A stretch of 64,000 nucleotides of DNA, taken from contig NZ_JAGIOR010000003.1 of the NCBI RefSeq assembly GCF_017876795.1, positions 372,001-436,000 of the forward strand, read 5' to 3'. Below are positions 23,689 to 33,603 of this stretch, one piece after another; the first letter of the stretch is position 1; every line of letters starts with the position of its first letter. A program made the translations under genes and the position numbers. This DNA comes from Rhizobium leguminosarum (GTDB taxonomy: Bacteria; Pseudomonadota; Alphaproteobacteria; Rhizobiales; Rhizobiaceae). The notes beneath the pieces are model-generated. The model did no database searches and was not told where the DNA came from. It worked only from the letters and a program-made list of their open reading frames with translations.

Positions 23689-24434
23689 GATTGCTCTCCT
23701 GACGCTGGATCGGGTGTTGTAACCTGTTGATGTGATCGCGCCCGCTGAACGATCTCGCCGACGCGGCCGCGACTGGCCTGTCCTTCGATCTTCTCGTGGA
23801 TCTTGCGAATGCTGAGATCGGTGGAGGCCGCCAGCGTTTCGATCTCCCTGACCAGTCGCGCCGGAAGTTTTGGTCGTCCGAGATGTTTTCCACGAGCGGC
23901 GGCCGCTTTCATGCCGGCCGTGACCCCCTCGCTGATCAGGGATGATTCCAGCTCGGCCATGGCGCCGATGATGGTGAACATGGCCCGCCCCATCGGGCTT
24001 GCGGTGTCGATCTGGTCCTGGACGCTGATGAAGCGAATACCGAGGTGGTCGAATTCCTCGAGCGCGGTCAGGAGATGGCGCGTGGAGCGGGCGAAGCGGT
24101 CGAACTTCCAGACGAGCACACAATCGAGTTCGCGATTGCGGGCACTGGTCATCAGGGCGTTGAGCCTGGGGCGGCCTTCCTTGCGTCCGGAGACGGCGAT
24201 GTCGCAGTAGTCGCCGACGATGTCGAGACCGGCGCGCGCGGCAAAGCTGCGCAACCCGTCATATTGCAGGTCGGGCTTCTGGTCGGCGGTCGAGACGCGC
24301 AGATAGAGGGCTGCGCGGTTTGCCTGTGATGTGGGGCAGCGCGCGGATCGTCCTTTAATGTATTCCTTTTTGGACGGCGGAACGCTATGCCCCGAAGCCT
24401 TTGATTTAGGCACTTTCCACGACCCCTTCGGCAT
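23685..24434 (-). CDS. Serine recombinase (resolvase/invertase family) of the inner transposon
   Basis: 249 residues. The resolvase catalytic domain begins at about residue 42 (AALYLRVSTADQ, nucleophile Ser in RVST) and has GRKEGRPRLNALM, LVWKFDRFARS and the long E helix (MGRAMFTIIGAMAELESSLISE). A C-terminal helix-turn-helix follows (LVREIETLAASTDLSIRKIHEKI). The 41-residue N-terminal extension is unusual, and initiation could be downstream. It is divergent from tnpA across a 20-bp gap and coupled to the passenger gene. The likely role is cointegrate resolution. Confidence 0.85.
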   Translation of the reverse strand: MPKGSWKVPKSKASGHSVPPSKKEYIKGRSARCPTSQANRAALYLRVSTADQKPDLQYDGLRSFAARAGLDIVGDYCDIAVSGRKEGRPRLNALMTSARNRELDCVLVWKFDRFARSTRHLLTALEEFDHLGIRFISVQDQIDTASPMGRAMFTIIGAMAELESSLISEGVTAGMKAAAARGKHLGRPKLPARLVREIETLAASTDLSIRKIHEKIEGQASRGRVGEIVQRARSHQQVTTPDPASGEQS

Positions 24435-24454
24435 ACCATTTTCCGGACACCTTT

Positions 24455-27400
24455 ATGACAGCGATCGACCGCACTGCCTACCCTCGCTCCGACGAGCGTC
24501 TCACCCGCGAGGAACTGGAACGCCGATACGGTCTAAGTGAAGTCGATCTCGTCTTTATCCGCGGCAAAGCGCGCGGTGCTTCCGGCCGCCTGACGCTGGC
24601 GGTTTTGCTGAAGGCTCGCCAGGATCTCGGTTTCTTTCCGGTATTTGGGGACCTCCATAGCGAAACGATTGCCCATTTGGTAGCGCAACTGGGTTTGGTC
24701 GATGCGCCGATATGTGTGGTTGAAGACGTCGGCGAAAAGACACTCTACCGGTATCGAGCGGCGGTCCGTGCCTTTCTTGGTGTCGTGGCCTATGATGAGA
24801 GAGGCGAGGAGCTACTGGCAACCACGATCACGGAAGCTGCGGCGACGATGAGCGATCCGGCCGACCTGATCAATCTGGCGATGGAAGTTCTGGGTAAGGC
24901 GTCGATCGATCTGCCGGCGTTCAGCACACTCGATCGGCTGGCCAATCACCTGCGCATGAAAGTCCATACGACGATCTACACCCGGACCGCGGAGCGTCTG
25001 GGCGATGGAGACGTTGCCTTGCTGGATGGTTTGCTAGTCGTGGCACCCGGTGCTCTGACGACCGGCTTCAATCGCCTTAAACATGCTCCGGGCCCGGCCC
25101 GCCCTAAAACGATCAAGCTCTGGACGGAACGGCTTGGATGGCTGACCGGCATGCTCCATCCCGATCCTCTCCTTCAGGAGATCGCCCATACCAAGCGCCG
25201 TCAGTTTGCCGCCGAGGCCCGTAGCATGGAGGTGAGCGATCTTCTCGACATGAGCCGGCCGGGCAAGCGCCATACGCTCATTCTGTGCCTGATCCAGCAG
25301 GCTCGCGCGCAATGCCGCGACGAGTTGATCGAAATGCTGTTGCGCCGGGTTCGCAAGACCCAGAACGCTGCCAAGGAAAAGCTGAAAGCCCTGCAGGACG
25401 AGCACCGGGAGATCGAAGAGAAACTGATTACGGTATTGGGGCAGATGCTGGAGAACACCAGGCAGAGCGAAACCGACACAGAAGTTGGCCGTCGGATCAG
25501 GGCTGTCCTTTCGGAGCGTGGCGGTCTCGATCTTCTGTCGGAGCAATGCGAGACCGTCTCGGCGTTCCACCACAACAATGACCTACCGCTCCTGTGGCCG
25601 ATCCATGCCAAGGTGCGCGGCGACAAACAAGGTGAGACCGTCTCATCCTGATCGTCGCGCTATAGCCAAGGTTCGCACCCTGCTGTTCAGATTGCTCGAG
25701 CTTATGGAGATCAGGTCGACGACGCAAGACCTCAGCCTGCTGGAGGCGTGTGGCATCGTTATCGCCAACAGGAGCGCCCGTCGCGACGAACTGGCCTATG
25801 ATATCGACCTGTCGTTCGCCTCGCAGCGCTGGCAAACTTTTGTGATCAAGCGCCGCAAAACAGGCGTCATGCTGGACCGGCGTGCTCTCGAAGTCTGTGT
25901 GTTTATCCATCTGGCCGATGCGCTGCAAGCCGGCGACCTTTTTGTCGTCGGAGCCGAAACATTCAATGATTACCGCACCCAGCTCCTGGCCTGGACGGAG
26001 TGTGAGGCACGTTTGGCCGATTATTGCGCCGACCTTGGGCTACCGCACTCCGGGGAGGAGTTTGCCGCATTGATGAAGCAGCAACTGATGGCAGCCACCG
26101 CAGCTGTGAATGCTGGCTTTCCGGAAAATACTGAGCTGAGCATCGATGCAAGCGGTGTGCCGCACCTCAAGCAACAGAAGGCATCCGGCCAGCCGGAGGG
26201 GCTTATGATCTTCGAAGCTGAAATCCATGCCCGCATACGCGAGCGGCACCTGCTCGATATTCTGAAGGACAGCACCAGCTGGACCGCTTTCACCCGCCAC
26301 TTCGGACCGCCATCGGGAGCCGACCCGAAAATTGCAAGGGCGCTGCAACGCTATATCCTCACGGTGTTCGGCTACGGTTGCAATCTCGGTCCAGTCCAGA
26401 CCGCCCGCCATGCCGTCGGCATCGCCAGCGCCGACACCCTGCGCCGGCTCAATGCCCAGCATATCGATGTTGGCAAGCTCGAGGCCGCAATGACCGACCT
26501 GATCAATGCCTATGACCGTTTCGAGCTGCCGAAACTGTGGGGCGCCGGTCAGGCGGCGATCGCAGATGGCACGCACATTCCGTTGCGCGAAAACAATCTG
26601 CTGGGCTCGCAGCATATCCGCTATGGTGCCTACGGCGGCATCGCCTACCACCACATCGCTGACAATTACATTGCGCTGTTCACGACCTTCATCCCATGCG
26701 GCGTCTGGGAGGCAATCCATATCCTCGATGGCCTCCTGAAAAACCGCTCCACCGTCCAGCCGGACACCCTGCATGCCGACACTCAGGGCCAGAGCGAACC
26801 CGTCTTCGGGCTGGCGCGTCTGCTTGGGATCAAGCTGATGCCGCGCATGCGCAACTGGGCAGACGTGACCTTCTATCGTCCTGATAAATCGGTCTCCTAC
26901 CAGCACATCGATGCGCTCTTCGGCCGCGAGATCGACTGGCGGCTGATCGAAACGCACTGGCAGGACATGATGCAAGTGATCCTTTCCATTCAGGCGGGTC
27001 TGGTGCTGCCCTCGATGTTGCTGCGAAAACTCAGCTCGAACAACCGCAAAAATCGGCTCTACCAGGCCTTCCGAGAACTTGGGCGGGTCGAAAGAACGTT
27101 GTTTCTATTGCGTTATATCTCCGATCCACAGGTCCGACGTTCCATTCGTGCTGAAACGACCAAGATTGAATCCTACAACGACTTTCTCGACTGGATTACG
27201 TTCGGAGGCCCCGTCATCAAGAGCGGCGATCCCGTCGAGCAGGAAAAGCAGGTCAAATATGCAAGCCTCGTCGCCAACGCCATCATGCTGTCCAACGTCG
27301 TCGACCTGACCGACGTCATCAACTCCATGGCTGCCGACGGTCTGCCCGTCACGCCAGAGCTCGCAGCCTCTCTGAGCCCCTACGCGCGAGCGAAAATCCG

Positions 27401-27485
27401 GCGCTTCGGGAAATACTCAATCGACATGGAGGATATCCCGGAACCACTCAACCCGGCACCTCTGCCGTTTGAAATTCCCTTGTGA
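24455..27485 (+). pseudogene. tnpA: Tn3-family transposase of the inner element, frameshifted
   Basis: Two frames together encode a normal Tn3 TnpA. 24455-25651 gives the N-terminal 398 residues (RYGLSEVDLVFIRGKARG... LPLLWPIHAKVR). The rest continues one frame away from about 25665 to 27485 (AKVRTLLFRLLELMEIRS ... ), including ADGTHIP, LHADTQG and GRVERTLFLLRY of the catalytic domain. The break is a 58-bp stretch between two copies of GCCAAGGTKCGC (25607 and 25665). Removing 58 bp restores WPIHAKVRTLLFRLLEL. The element therefore probably cannot move by itself. Programmed frameshifting is unlikely given the intervening stop. Confidence 0.85.
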
Positions 27486-27509
27486 CCGGTTTTTACACGT
27501 ATCCTGCGC

Positions 27510-30473
27510 CTACCCAAAGTTGTTTGGATTGAAACGGTTAGCGCGGATCGGCCTGAAGCGTTCGAGGGGTCGGTCAATTTCGTTCCAGAGATAGTCGCCG
27601 GTGAGTGCGATATGAGCCCAGGGAAGCGGTGCGACCTGGGAGAGCAGCTCGGCGGGAATATCAATGCCCTGGGTGCGGACATAATCGACAGCGCGGCTGA
27701 GATAGACGGTGTTCCACAGGATAATGGCGTTGACGACGAGGTTGAGACCTGACGCCCGATAGGCCAGGGTTTCCGCCACGCGGTTGCGCAGCTCGCCAAG
27801 CTGGTGGAGGAAGACCGCCCGGGCAAGGGCGTGACGGCTTTCACCCTTGTTGAGGATGGCATGCGATCTGCGCCGGAGCTTGGTGTCGAGCAACCAGTCG
27901 CAGATGAAGATCGAGCGTTCAATCCGGCCCATTTCACGCAGCGCCTGATTGAGCCGGTTTTGCCGAGGCGATGCGGCAAGCTTCTTGAGGATGACGGACG
28001 GCGGCACCAGGCCCGCGCCGATCGATGCCTTCAACCGCAAGACCTCATTCCAGTGCTGCTCGATGACATCCATGTTGACGGTTCCCGCGATCAGCGCCCC
28101 GAGCGGCTCGTACGCCGGGTCGGGATCGATGACGAAGAGCCTGCGATTGCCGAGATTGCGGATACGGGGAATGAGCCTATAGCCGAAACCGTGGAACATA
28201 GCGAATGTCGTTTCGGTCGCGCCGGCGGTATCGGTTGCATGCTCATGGATTTCGACCGAGCTCTCGTTGTGAAGGAGGCCGTCGAGCACGTAGGGCGCTT
28301 CGCTCTCGGACGCCTGGATCATCCGGGAGAAAAAGGAGGCGAAACGATTGGACAGGAAGCCATAGACCGAGGCACCTGGTCTTTTGCCGTATTTTGCATT
28401 GTATTCGAGACTGGCTTCACCGCGCCCGCCTGCCGGAAAGAACTGCCCGTCCGAGGAGGAGATATGACCGTCGCCCCAGACCTCGGCGAACGGATGGGCT
28501 TGCTGCGCATCGACCAGCACGGCAGTCGCCGTGGCGTAGGTTTCTGATCGTAGATGCCGATCCACCATTAGCATCATCTGGTGGATTGTGACGCCGCGTG
28601 AGCTTTCCGCCATGCGTTCAGCACCGGCATTGGTGGCGTCGGCAAGGATAGCGGCCATCAGTGCTGCCTCATCGTTCGCCGTCTCGCCGGTGCGATAGTG
28701 TGTGAAGCTGTCAAGGAACCTGGTCCAGCTGTGGACCTCAGCAAGCAGGCTGGTGATCCTGATCCGGGGCACGAGGATATAAAGACGCCGGCTGAGCGCG
28801 ACGATCCTGTCACGCTCCTCCTCGCGGATCGGGGAGACCGACAAACCCTTGTCGGAAATAGCCGCATCTGGAATGGCGTTGGCGGCCGCCGCCCTTGCCA
28901 GCTCTTTGAGTTTCGCGTCGAGTGTGGCGGTTCGTTCGGCTCGCCATTCGGCAAAGCTGTCAGGGATGGCAAGCCCGAGCCGCCCTTCGGCGCGCATCAG
29001 GGCGAAGATCGGTCGAGGCAGAAGATAATCCTCGAAACTGCGCCATGCCCGGCTGCCATCAACCCATATGTCGCCGGCCCGCAGGCGCTCCCGCAGGTGA
29101 ACGAGCACCGCCACTTCCCAGGCCCGCAGGTCGATGGTGACACCGTCCGAGCGCACACGTCGCCGCCACTTGCGGGTCATGAACGCGAACGGCACCTGCG
29201 CGGGTAGTTTCCTGCCACTGTAGAGCGCACGCAGATGATCCACTGCCCTCAAAACCGGATCATCGGGACGAAACGACCGGAAAGAGAACGCGCCGACCAT
29301 GAGCCTGCCCAGCTTTCGCAGCGATTTGTGCCGCTCTATGAGCTCATCGAATTCGTCGCTGCGATCGGGGCGCACGACGGACCTGGCTGCCGCCATGCTG
29401 GCGGTCAATCCGTCCCAGCCGAGTGAGACTGCAATTGCGGATGCGAGATCGGTGTTGCTCTCACGGGCGGCCAGAAGCGCCTCGCCAAGCTTGAGATGAT
29501 CGAGCGCCACCCCATCAAGAATCTCGGCTTCTTTCAGCCGGCGTTCTGTGCGGCTCAGTTCAGCCTTGCGACGTGTGCTGCCGATCAGTTTGCAGAACAT
29601 GTCGATCGCAAGGTCGGTGATTGCCGCCTGCCTCTCGATGACGAACGCCGTCAGCGTGGCGTAGCGGCGCTCGGATGTCAGGCGTCGTATCTCACGGGCA
29701 TGCAGAATGCGGGCGTCCCGAGCGATGATGCCATAGCGGTTGGCATGGATCGTTTTACGCCGCTCATCGGAAATCGCCGCCGAACGCAGAACCTCAAGCC
29801 GGGCAATCAGGCCCTTGAGGTTTTTCAGTTTCGTCCCCTCCGGCGCTTCCGCAATCCAGCCGAGATGGCTCCGATCGCCGGACCGATCGATGAGAAGCTG
29901 ATCAAGCGCCTCGATGGACGGTTGCTCCATGCCCCGGATCAAGCCGCGATAAGCCTGTCGTCGCGCTGCCGCCCGGCCCGCCATCGCCAGACGTATCAGC
30001 AGTTCCGGCACAGGAACGAGCAGCTTCCTCTCCTTCAAGGCTTCGATCACGGCCTTGGTGATCGGCTCGCCTTGTTCGGTCGCGGCGGCCTCGCGTGCCG
30101 CCGCGGTGATCAGGGATCGATAATCGCTCGCCCGGACGGGCTGGAGATCCAGTGCGACGACAATCTCCCGCGTATGTTCTCGACGGGTTTCCTCCCGCTG
30201 GGCATAGAGTGCGAACACCGCAGCGTCGATGCCGAGCTGGTCGGCGACAACGGAGATGACCGCCTGAGGCGGAACTTCCCCAGCGCGGAGCGGACGACCG
30301 AGGTCACGCACCAGGGCGAGTTGGATGGCAAAACCCAGACGATTATTCGATCGGCGATGCGCCCTGGCGAAAGCGATGTCCTCAGCGGACAGCGCATAGC
30401 GCGCAAGCGCCTCTTCATAAACGTCGGGTGGGTCGAACAGAACGGTACGTGACTGCGCGTCGAGGAAGGCCAT
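27510..30473 (-). CDS. tnpA: Tn3-family transposase of the outer transposon (intact)
   Basis: 987 residues, full length for Tn3 transposases. It opens with FDPPDVYEEALARYALSAEDIAFARAHRR and carries the C-terminal DDE domain with WGDGHISSSDGQFF (Asp), HATDTAGATE (Asp) and GRIERSIFICDWL (Glu). Its last codons read NNFG-stop because the inner transposon sits at this point and supplies GGG TAG. Before the insertion the sequence would have read NNFAFP-stop. The protein thus has a changed two- or three-residue tail and is otherwise complete. Co-oriented with the resolvase gene 15 bp upstream. Confidence 0.92.
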   Translation of the reverse strand: MAFLDAQSRTVLFDPPDVYEEALARYALSAEDIAFARAHRRSNNRLGFAIQLALVRDLGRPLRAGEVPPQAVISVVADQLGIDAAVFALYAQREETRREHTREIVVALDLQPVRASDYRSLITAAAREAAATEQGEPITKAVIEALKERKLLVPVPELLIRLAMAGRAAARRQAYRGLIRGMEQPSIEALDQLLIDRSGDRSHLGWIAEAPEGTKLKNLKGLIARLEVLRSAAISDERRKTIHANRYGIIARDARILHAREIRRLTSERRYATLTAFVIERQAAITDLAIDMFCKLIGSTRRKAELSRTERRLKEAEILDGVALDHLKLGEALLAARESNTDLASAIAVSLGWDGLTASMAAARSVVRPDRSDEFDELIERHKSLRKLGRLMVGAFSFRSFRPDDPVLRAVDHLRALYSGRKLPAQVPFAFMTRKWRRRVRSDGVTIDLRAWEVAVLVHLRERLRAGDIWVDGSRAWRSFEDYLLPRPIFALMRAEGRLGLAIPDSFAEWRAERTATLDAKLKELARAAAANAIPDAAISDKGLSVSPIREEERDRIVALSRRLYILVPRIRITSLLAEVHSWTRFLDSFTHYRTGETANDEAALMAAILADATNAGAERMAESSRGVTIHQMMLMVDRHLRSETYATATAVLVDAQQAHPFAEVWGDGHISSSDGQFFPAGGRGEASLEYNAKYGKRPGASVYGFLSNRFASFFSRMIQASESEAPYVLDGLLHNESSVEIHEHATDTAGATETTFAMFHGFGYRLIPRIRNLGNRRLFVIDPDPAYEPLGALIAGTVNMDVIEQHWNEVLRLKASIGAGLVPPSVILKKLAASPRQNRLNQALREMGRIERSIFICDWLLDTKLRRRSHAILNKGESRHALARAVFLHQLGELRNRVAETLAYRASGLNLVVNAIILWNTVYLSRAVDYVRTQGIDIPAELLSQVAPLPWAHIALTGDYLWNEIDRPLERFRPIRANRFNPNNFG

Positions 30474-30487
30474 CGGTCACACCGCTC

Positions 30488-31093
30488 TCAAACTGGGGGA
30501 GCAGGCTCATCTTCTTTGCCCGGTCCGGTCCATCCTGTTCGCCGCAATGTGTCGATGAGCGTCGAGCGCGGCACCTTGAATGTCCGACACACCGACGCCT
30601 TGCTGGCGCCGGCTTCCAGCGCCGCCAGAATCTGCTCGACCTTTTCGGTGTCGATCGTCGGTGGCCTGCCGCCCTTGCGACCGCGCCGGCGTGCCGCCGC
30701 CAGACCAGCGTTGACCCGCTCCGTGATCAGCACTCTCTCGTATTCGGCAAGCGTGCCAAACAGGTTGAACAGGAATGCGCCGTGCGAATTCGTCGTATCG
30801 ATCGCTTCCGTCAACGAGCGGAAGGCGACCCCGCGTATCTTCAGATCCTCGACGAGCCGGATCAGGTGGGAGAGTGACCGGCCCAGACGGTCGAGCTTCC
30901 AAACGACTAGGACGTCACCTTCGCACAATTCTGCAAGGCAAGCCTTCAGCCCCGGCCGATCGTCGCGCGCGCCCGAAGCACGATCCTGATGCAGGTGACG
31001 CTGATCGACCCCGGCCGCAAGCAGGGCGTCGCGCTGCAAGGCAACCGACTGCCGCTCATCACTGCTCGATACCCGCATGTAACCAATCAACAT
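30488..31093 (-). CDS. tnpR: Resolvase TnpR of the outer transposon
   Basis: About 201 residues from MLIGYMRVSSSDERQ (ATG 31093; an upstream start at 31102 is possible). Serine recombinase motifs: YMRVSS with the nucleophilic Ser, DRASGARDDRPGL, VVWKLDRLGRSL, and the E helix FLFNLFGTLAEYERVLI. A C-terminal helix-turn-helix (ILAALEAGASKASVCRTFKVPRSTLIDTLRR) binds the res site, which is expected in the 31103-31240 gap between the gene and the right inverted repeat. It resolves cointegrates formed during replicative transposition. Confidence 0.92.
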   Translation of the reverse strand: MLIGYMRVSSSDERQSVALQRDALLAAGVDQRHLHQDRASGARDDRPGLKACLAELCEGDVLVVWKLDRLGRSLSHLIRLVEDLKIRGVAFRSLTEAIDTTNSHGAFLFNLFGTLAEYERVLITERVNAGLAAARRRGRKGGRPPTIDTEKVEQILAALEAGASKASVCRTFKVPRSTLIDTLRRTGWTGPGKEDEPAPPV

Positions 31094-31241
31094 GCACGAC
31101 AAACCTCAAATTCCGAGTTGCCGCACAGTCTCACATTCCGACAGGGTTTGTCGCGTAAATAATTGCCCGGTCACCCCGTCGATTTCGACGCGCCGAACCG
31201 CTACGCGGAAATCATCTGTTTTCCGTCACACGAAAAATCTC

Positions 31242-31979
31242 TTAGCGGGTATTATTGCAGAGATTCCCACGGAGCCCCTTGTTGAGGGAAGTAAGATAGT
31301 CGAGCGTGCCGACGACGGCGTCATTTTCAAGATCGGGCTTGCCGTCCTTCATCATCGAGGCGCCGGAGGCCCAGACCCAGGACATCACGTCATTCTGGAT
31401 TCCGCTCGGGGACTGCAGCGATAGCGGCAGAACCCAACCATACTGGTTCTTCGAGCCGTCGGTCATCTTCTTGGCGGCTTCGGCGAATTCCGTGCGCGTG
31501 GTCGGCAATTTGTCGACGCCAGACGCGTTGGCAATATCCAGGTTGACGAAGACCGGGTAGACGAAGGAAGCCAGCGGGAACATCACGCTTTTGCCATCGA
31601 CCTTGACGATATCAGTGATCTGGCTCTTGTCGTACTTCGCCTTCTCCATCAGTTCGTCCATGGAGGCGATCGCGCCCTGCTTGGCGAGCCCGTTGACCCA
31701 GGCGCCATCCAGGCCGACGACGTCGCTGAGGGTTCCGGAGGCGGCGCCGACGACGATCTGGTCGCGGGTCGTGGCATAGGGGCCGCTGACCAGTGTCACC
31801 TTGATGCCAGGGTTTGCCGCCTCAAAATCGTTCATGATGCCGCGCAGGGCCCCGGATGGCATTTCCGGTTCCCACCATTGAATGAATTCGATGGTGGTGT
31901 CGGCAAATGCCGATGTGGCGCAAAGCGCCCACACTGCCACGGCAGCCCGCATCGTCACGCTGAATTTTCTAATATTCAT
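31242..31979 (-). pseudogene. Sugar ABC transporter solute-binding protein, C-terminally truncated
   Basis: The native part runs from ATG 31979 to the transposon edge at 31279: signal peptide (residues 1-26, ending SAFA-D), then IEFIQWWEPEMPSGALRGIMNDFEAANPGIKV, a typical CUT1 binding protein of which only about 235 of some 410 residues remain. The last codons (GLRGNLCNNTR) are transposon inverted repeat. It is divergent from the LacI gene at 32549, its probable regulator. The permease genes that should follow are gone, and the only nearby ATPase gene is at 39967. Confidence 0.85.
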
Positions 31980-32548
31980 CTGTGCCTCCCATAGATTTCA
32001 GTTAATCGATCCTCCTCAAGACCGTGGACAAAGTAGGTTCCCTGAGGCACCTATATGTCAACGAAGAACTGCGATCGAGAAAGGATGGGAGGTCCACGCA
32101 GGCCGCGCATTCCAGGATAAGTAACTGATAAAAAGCTATAAAATCTGTTTTTGTAACCGATGTTTTTTTCAAGCATTTGTGTTGCTTGTGACTCATTTTT
32201 TCTTTACTTTCGTAAACAAATGAAAGTTTGCCCAACAAAACGAAACGTGGGAAGTTCATCATCGTCACTGCGAAATTTCCCGATTTGCGGCCTGAAACAA
32301 GCGTCTTTGCAACCACGAGGCGCAGGCGAAGCAAATCGCAGATGGAGGGAATATTTCGATTTTCGAAAGGGAGCCGAGGTGTGCGTAGAAAATAATAGGC
32401 AACGCCGCCCTACCGATGATCGTCGGCGATTCCGCGCGCCAAAATCGCTCTGTACAAATGCCCCATGCGTGATTTGGCGCTTCAGTGGATTTGCCGTTGA
32501 TGCGAAATCATTTTGATCCGGCGCCTCGTCCGGCCGACAAGGAACTGA
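31980..32548. promoter_or_regulatory. Divergent regulatory region between truncated binding protein and LacI gene
   Basis: A 569-bp gap without a convincing gene, AT-rich around 32120-32240. On the minus strand TTGACA (32061-32056) could be the -35 of the binding-protein gene. A 22-bp inverted repeat with arms ACTTTC (32206-32211) and GAAAGT (32222-32227) is a possible operator. A second TTTCG-containing stretch (ATTTCGATTTTCGAAAG) lies near 32355. Assignment to the adjacent LacI protein is inference. Confidence 0.45.
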
Positions 32549-33583
32549 ATGGCCAAGAAAAGTTATAAATCGATGGACGATTTCGCGACCGCCTCCGGCG
32601 TATCGCGTCCGACGCTGTCGAAATATTTTGATGATCCCTCGCAGATCAAGGAGGTGACCCGCAAGCGTATCGAGGCGGCCCTCAAGAAGTCGAATTTCGA
32701 GCCGAACCTTTTCGCGCGGCATCTCAATCGCAAGCGGACCAGAAATATCGGGATCCTGGTCCCGACCATGTCGGATCCCTTTTATGTGCAGGTCGTGTCG
32801 CTGATCGAGCTGGAGTTGCGTGAAAAAGGCTTCTGGCCAGTCCAGATCTCTTCGCACACGCGGCCGGAGCTGGAGGCCGAGGCGGTGCGGACCTTGCTCT
32901 CGCTGAAGGTTGCCGGTGCGATCGTGGCGCCGCTCGGAGCCGGCTTGCGCCGCTCCGCGCTGGAAAGGCTGAAGGACGCAATCCCCGTCGTCTGTTTCGA
33001 CAATCCGGCCAGCGGCGACCTTCCTTATGTCGGCAACGACAACGCACAAAGCATGGCAGCCATTGTGCAATATCTCTGCCGGTCCGGTGAGCCGCCGATA
33101 TTCCTGGAAATTCCGCATCTGACGGAAAACGCCGGCGAGCGGCAGGCGAGCTACCGTGCGACCATGGCAAGGGAAGGGCATCCGCCGCTGGTCATCGATT
33201 GTGACGCACCACCGTCCTGGGAGTTCGAGCGTCTCGGATACGAGCAGATGCAGAGAATTCTTGCGCGTGGCGGCCTGCCCGGCAAAACACTCCTCTGCGC
33301 CAACGACCGCTTCGCTTTCGGCGCCATGGCGGCTGCATTCGCTTCCGGCCTGAAAATCGGCCGCAACGACGGCTGCGACGTGCGCATCGCCGGGCACGAC
33401 GATCACCCGCTGAGCCGATATACCTGTCCGTCGCTGACGACGATGGCCCAGAACGCGCCGGAGATTGCAGCAAAATCCGTGGAGCTTTTGCTTTCTCATA
33501 TCGAAAGCGAAGACGAGGGTACAACCCCTTCGACAAACAGGGTGATCCTGGAGGCGACCTTGGTGATGCGTGACTCGGCTTGA
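32549..33583 (+). CDS. LacI-family transcriptional regulator
   Basis: 344 residues with an N-terminal helix-turn-helix (SMDDFATASGVSRPTLSKYFDDP) and hinge (NFEPNLFARHLNRKRTRNIG), followed by a sugar-binding periplasmic-type domain (ILVPTMSDPFYVQVVSLIELEL; LLCANDRFAFGAMAAAF; VRIAGHDDHPLSRYTCPSLTTM). The HTH has LSKYFDDP rather than the usual TVSRVLN, as in a small LacI subgroup. Divergent from the truncated binding-protein gene and followed by convergent hydrolase and oxidoreductase genes. Probably a repressor of the local sugar operon. Confidence 0.88.
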   Translation: MAKKSYKSMDDFATASGVSRPTLSKYFDDPSQIKEVTRKRIEAALKKSNFEPNLFARHLNRKRTRNIGILVPTMSDPFYVQVVSLIELELREKGFWPVQISSHTRPELEAEAVRTLLSLKVAGAIVAPLGAGLRRSALERLKDAIPVVCFDNPASGDLPYVGNDNAQSMAAIVQYLCRSGEPPIFLEIPHLTENAGERQASYRATMAREGHPPLVIDCDAPPSWEFERLGYEQMQRILARGGLPGKTLLCANDRFAFGAMAAAFASGLKIGRNDGCDVRIAGHDDHPLSRYTCPSLTTMAQNAPEIAAKSVELLLSHIESEDEGTTPSTNRVILEATLVMRDSA

Positions 33584-33603
33584 GGCCGTGTGCCGGTTAC
33601 GGT

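Larger units (their letters stand above)
22273..27516. mobile_element. Inner Tn3-family transposon
   Basis: A 5244-bp element with near-identical 38-bp inverted repeats: GGGTAG, two variable bases, then GCAGGATACGTG and TAAAAACCGGTCACAAGG, at 22274 and, inverted, ending at 27515. It is flanked by the 5-bp direct repeat AAGTT (22268-22272 and 27517-27521), the expected Tn3-family target duplication. It contains a 452-residue protein of unknown function, a serine recombinase and a frameshifted transposase, and lies inside the left end of the outer transposon. Confidence 0.85.
22222..31278. mobile_element. Outer Tn3-family transposon carrying a nested Tn3-family element
   Basis: Bounded by 38-bp inverted repeats at 22222-22259 and 31241-31278. 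Both read GGGGCTCCGTGGG inward at the tip and end in TAATACCCGCTAAG, with only two internal differences. Excluding the nested element it is about 3.8 kb and carries tnpA (27510-30473) and a resolvase (30488-31093). The 5-bp flanks differ (TCCAT on the left, TTGTT on the right), so there is no target duplication. The ends interrupt two different sugar ABC transporter genes, which indicates a rearrangement after or during transposition. Confidence 0.9.
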
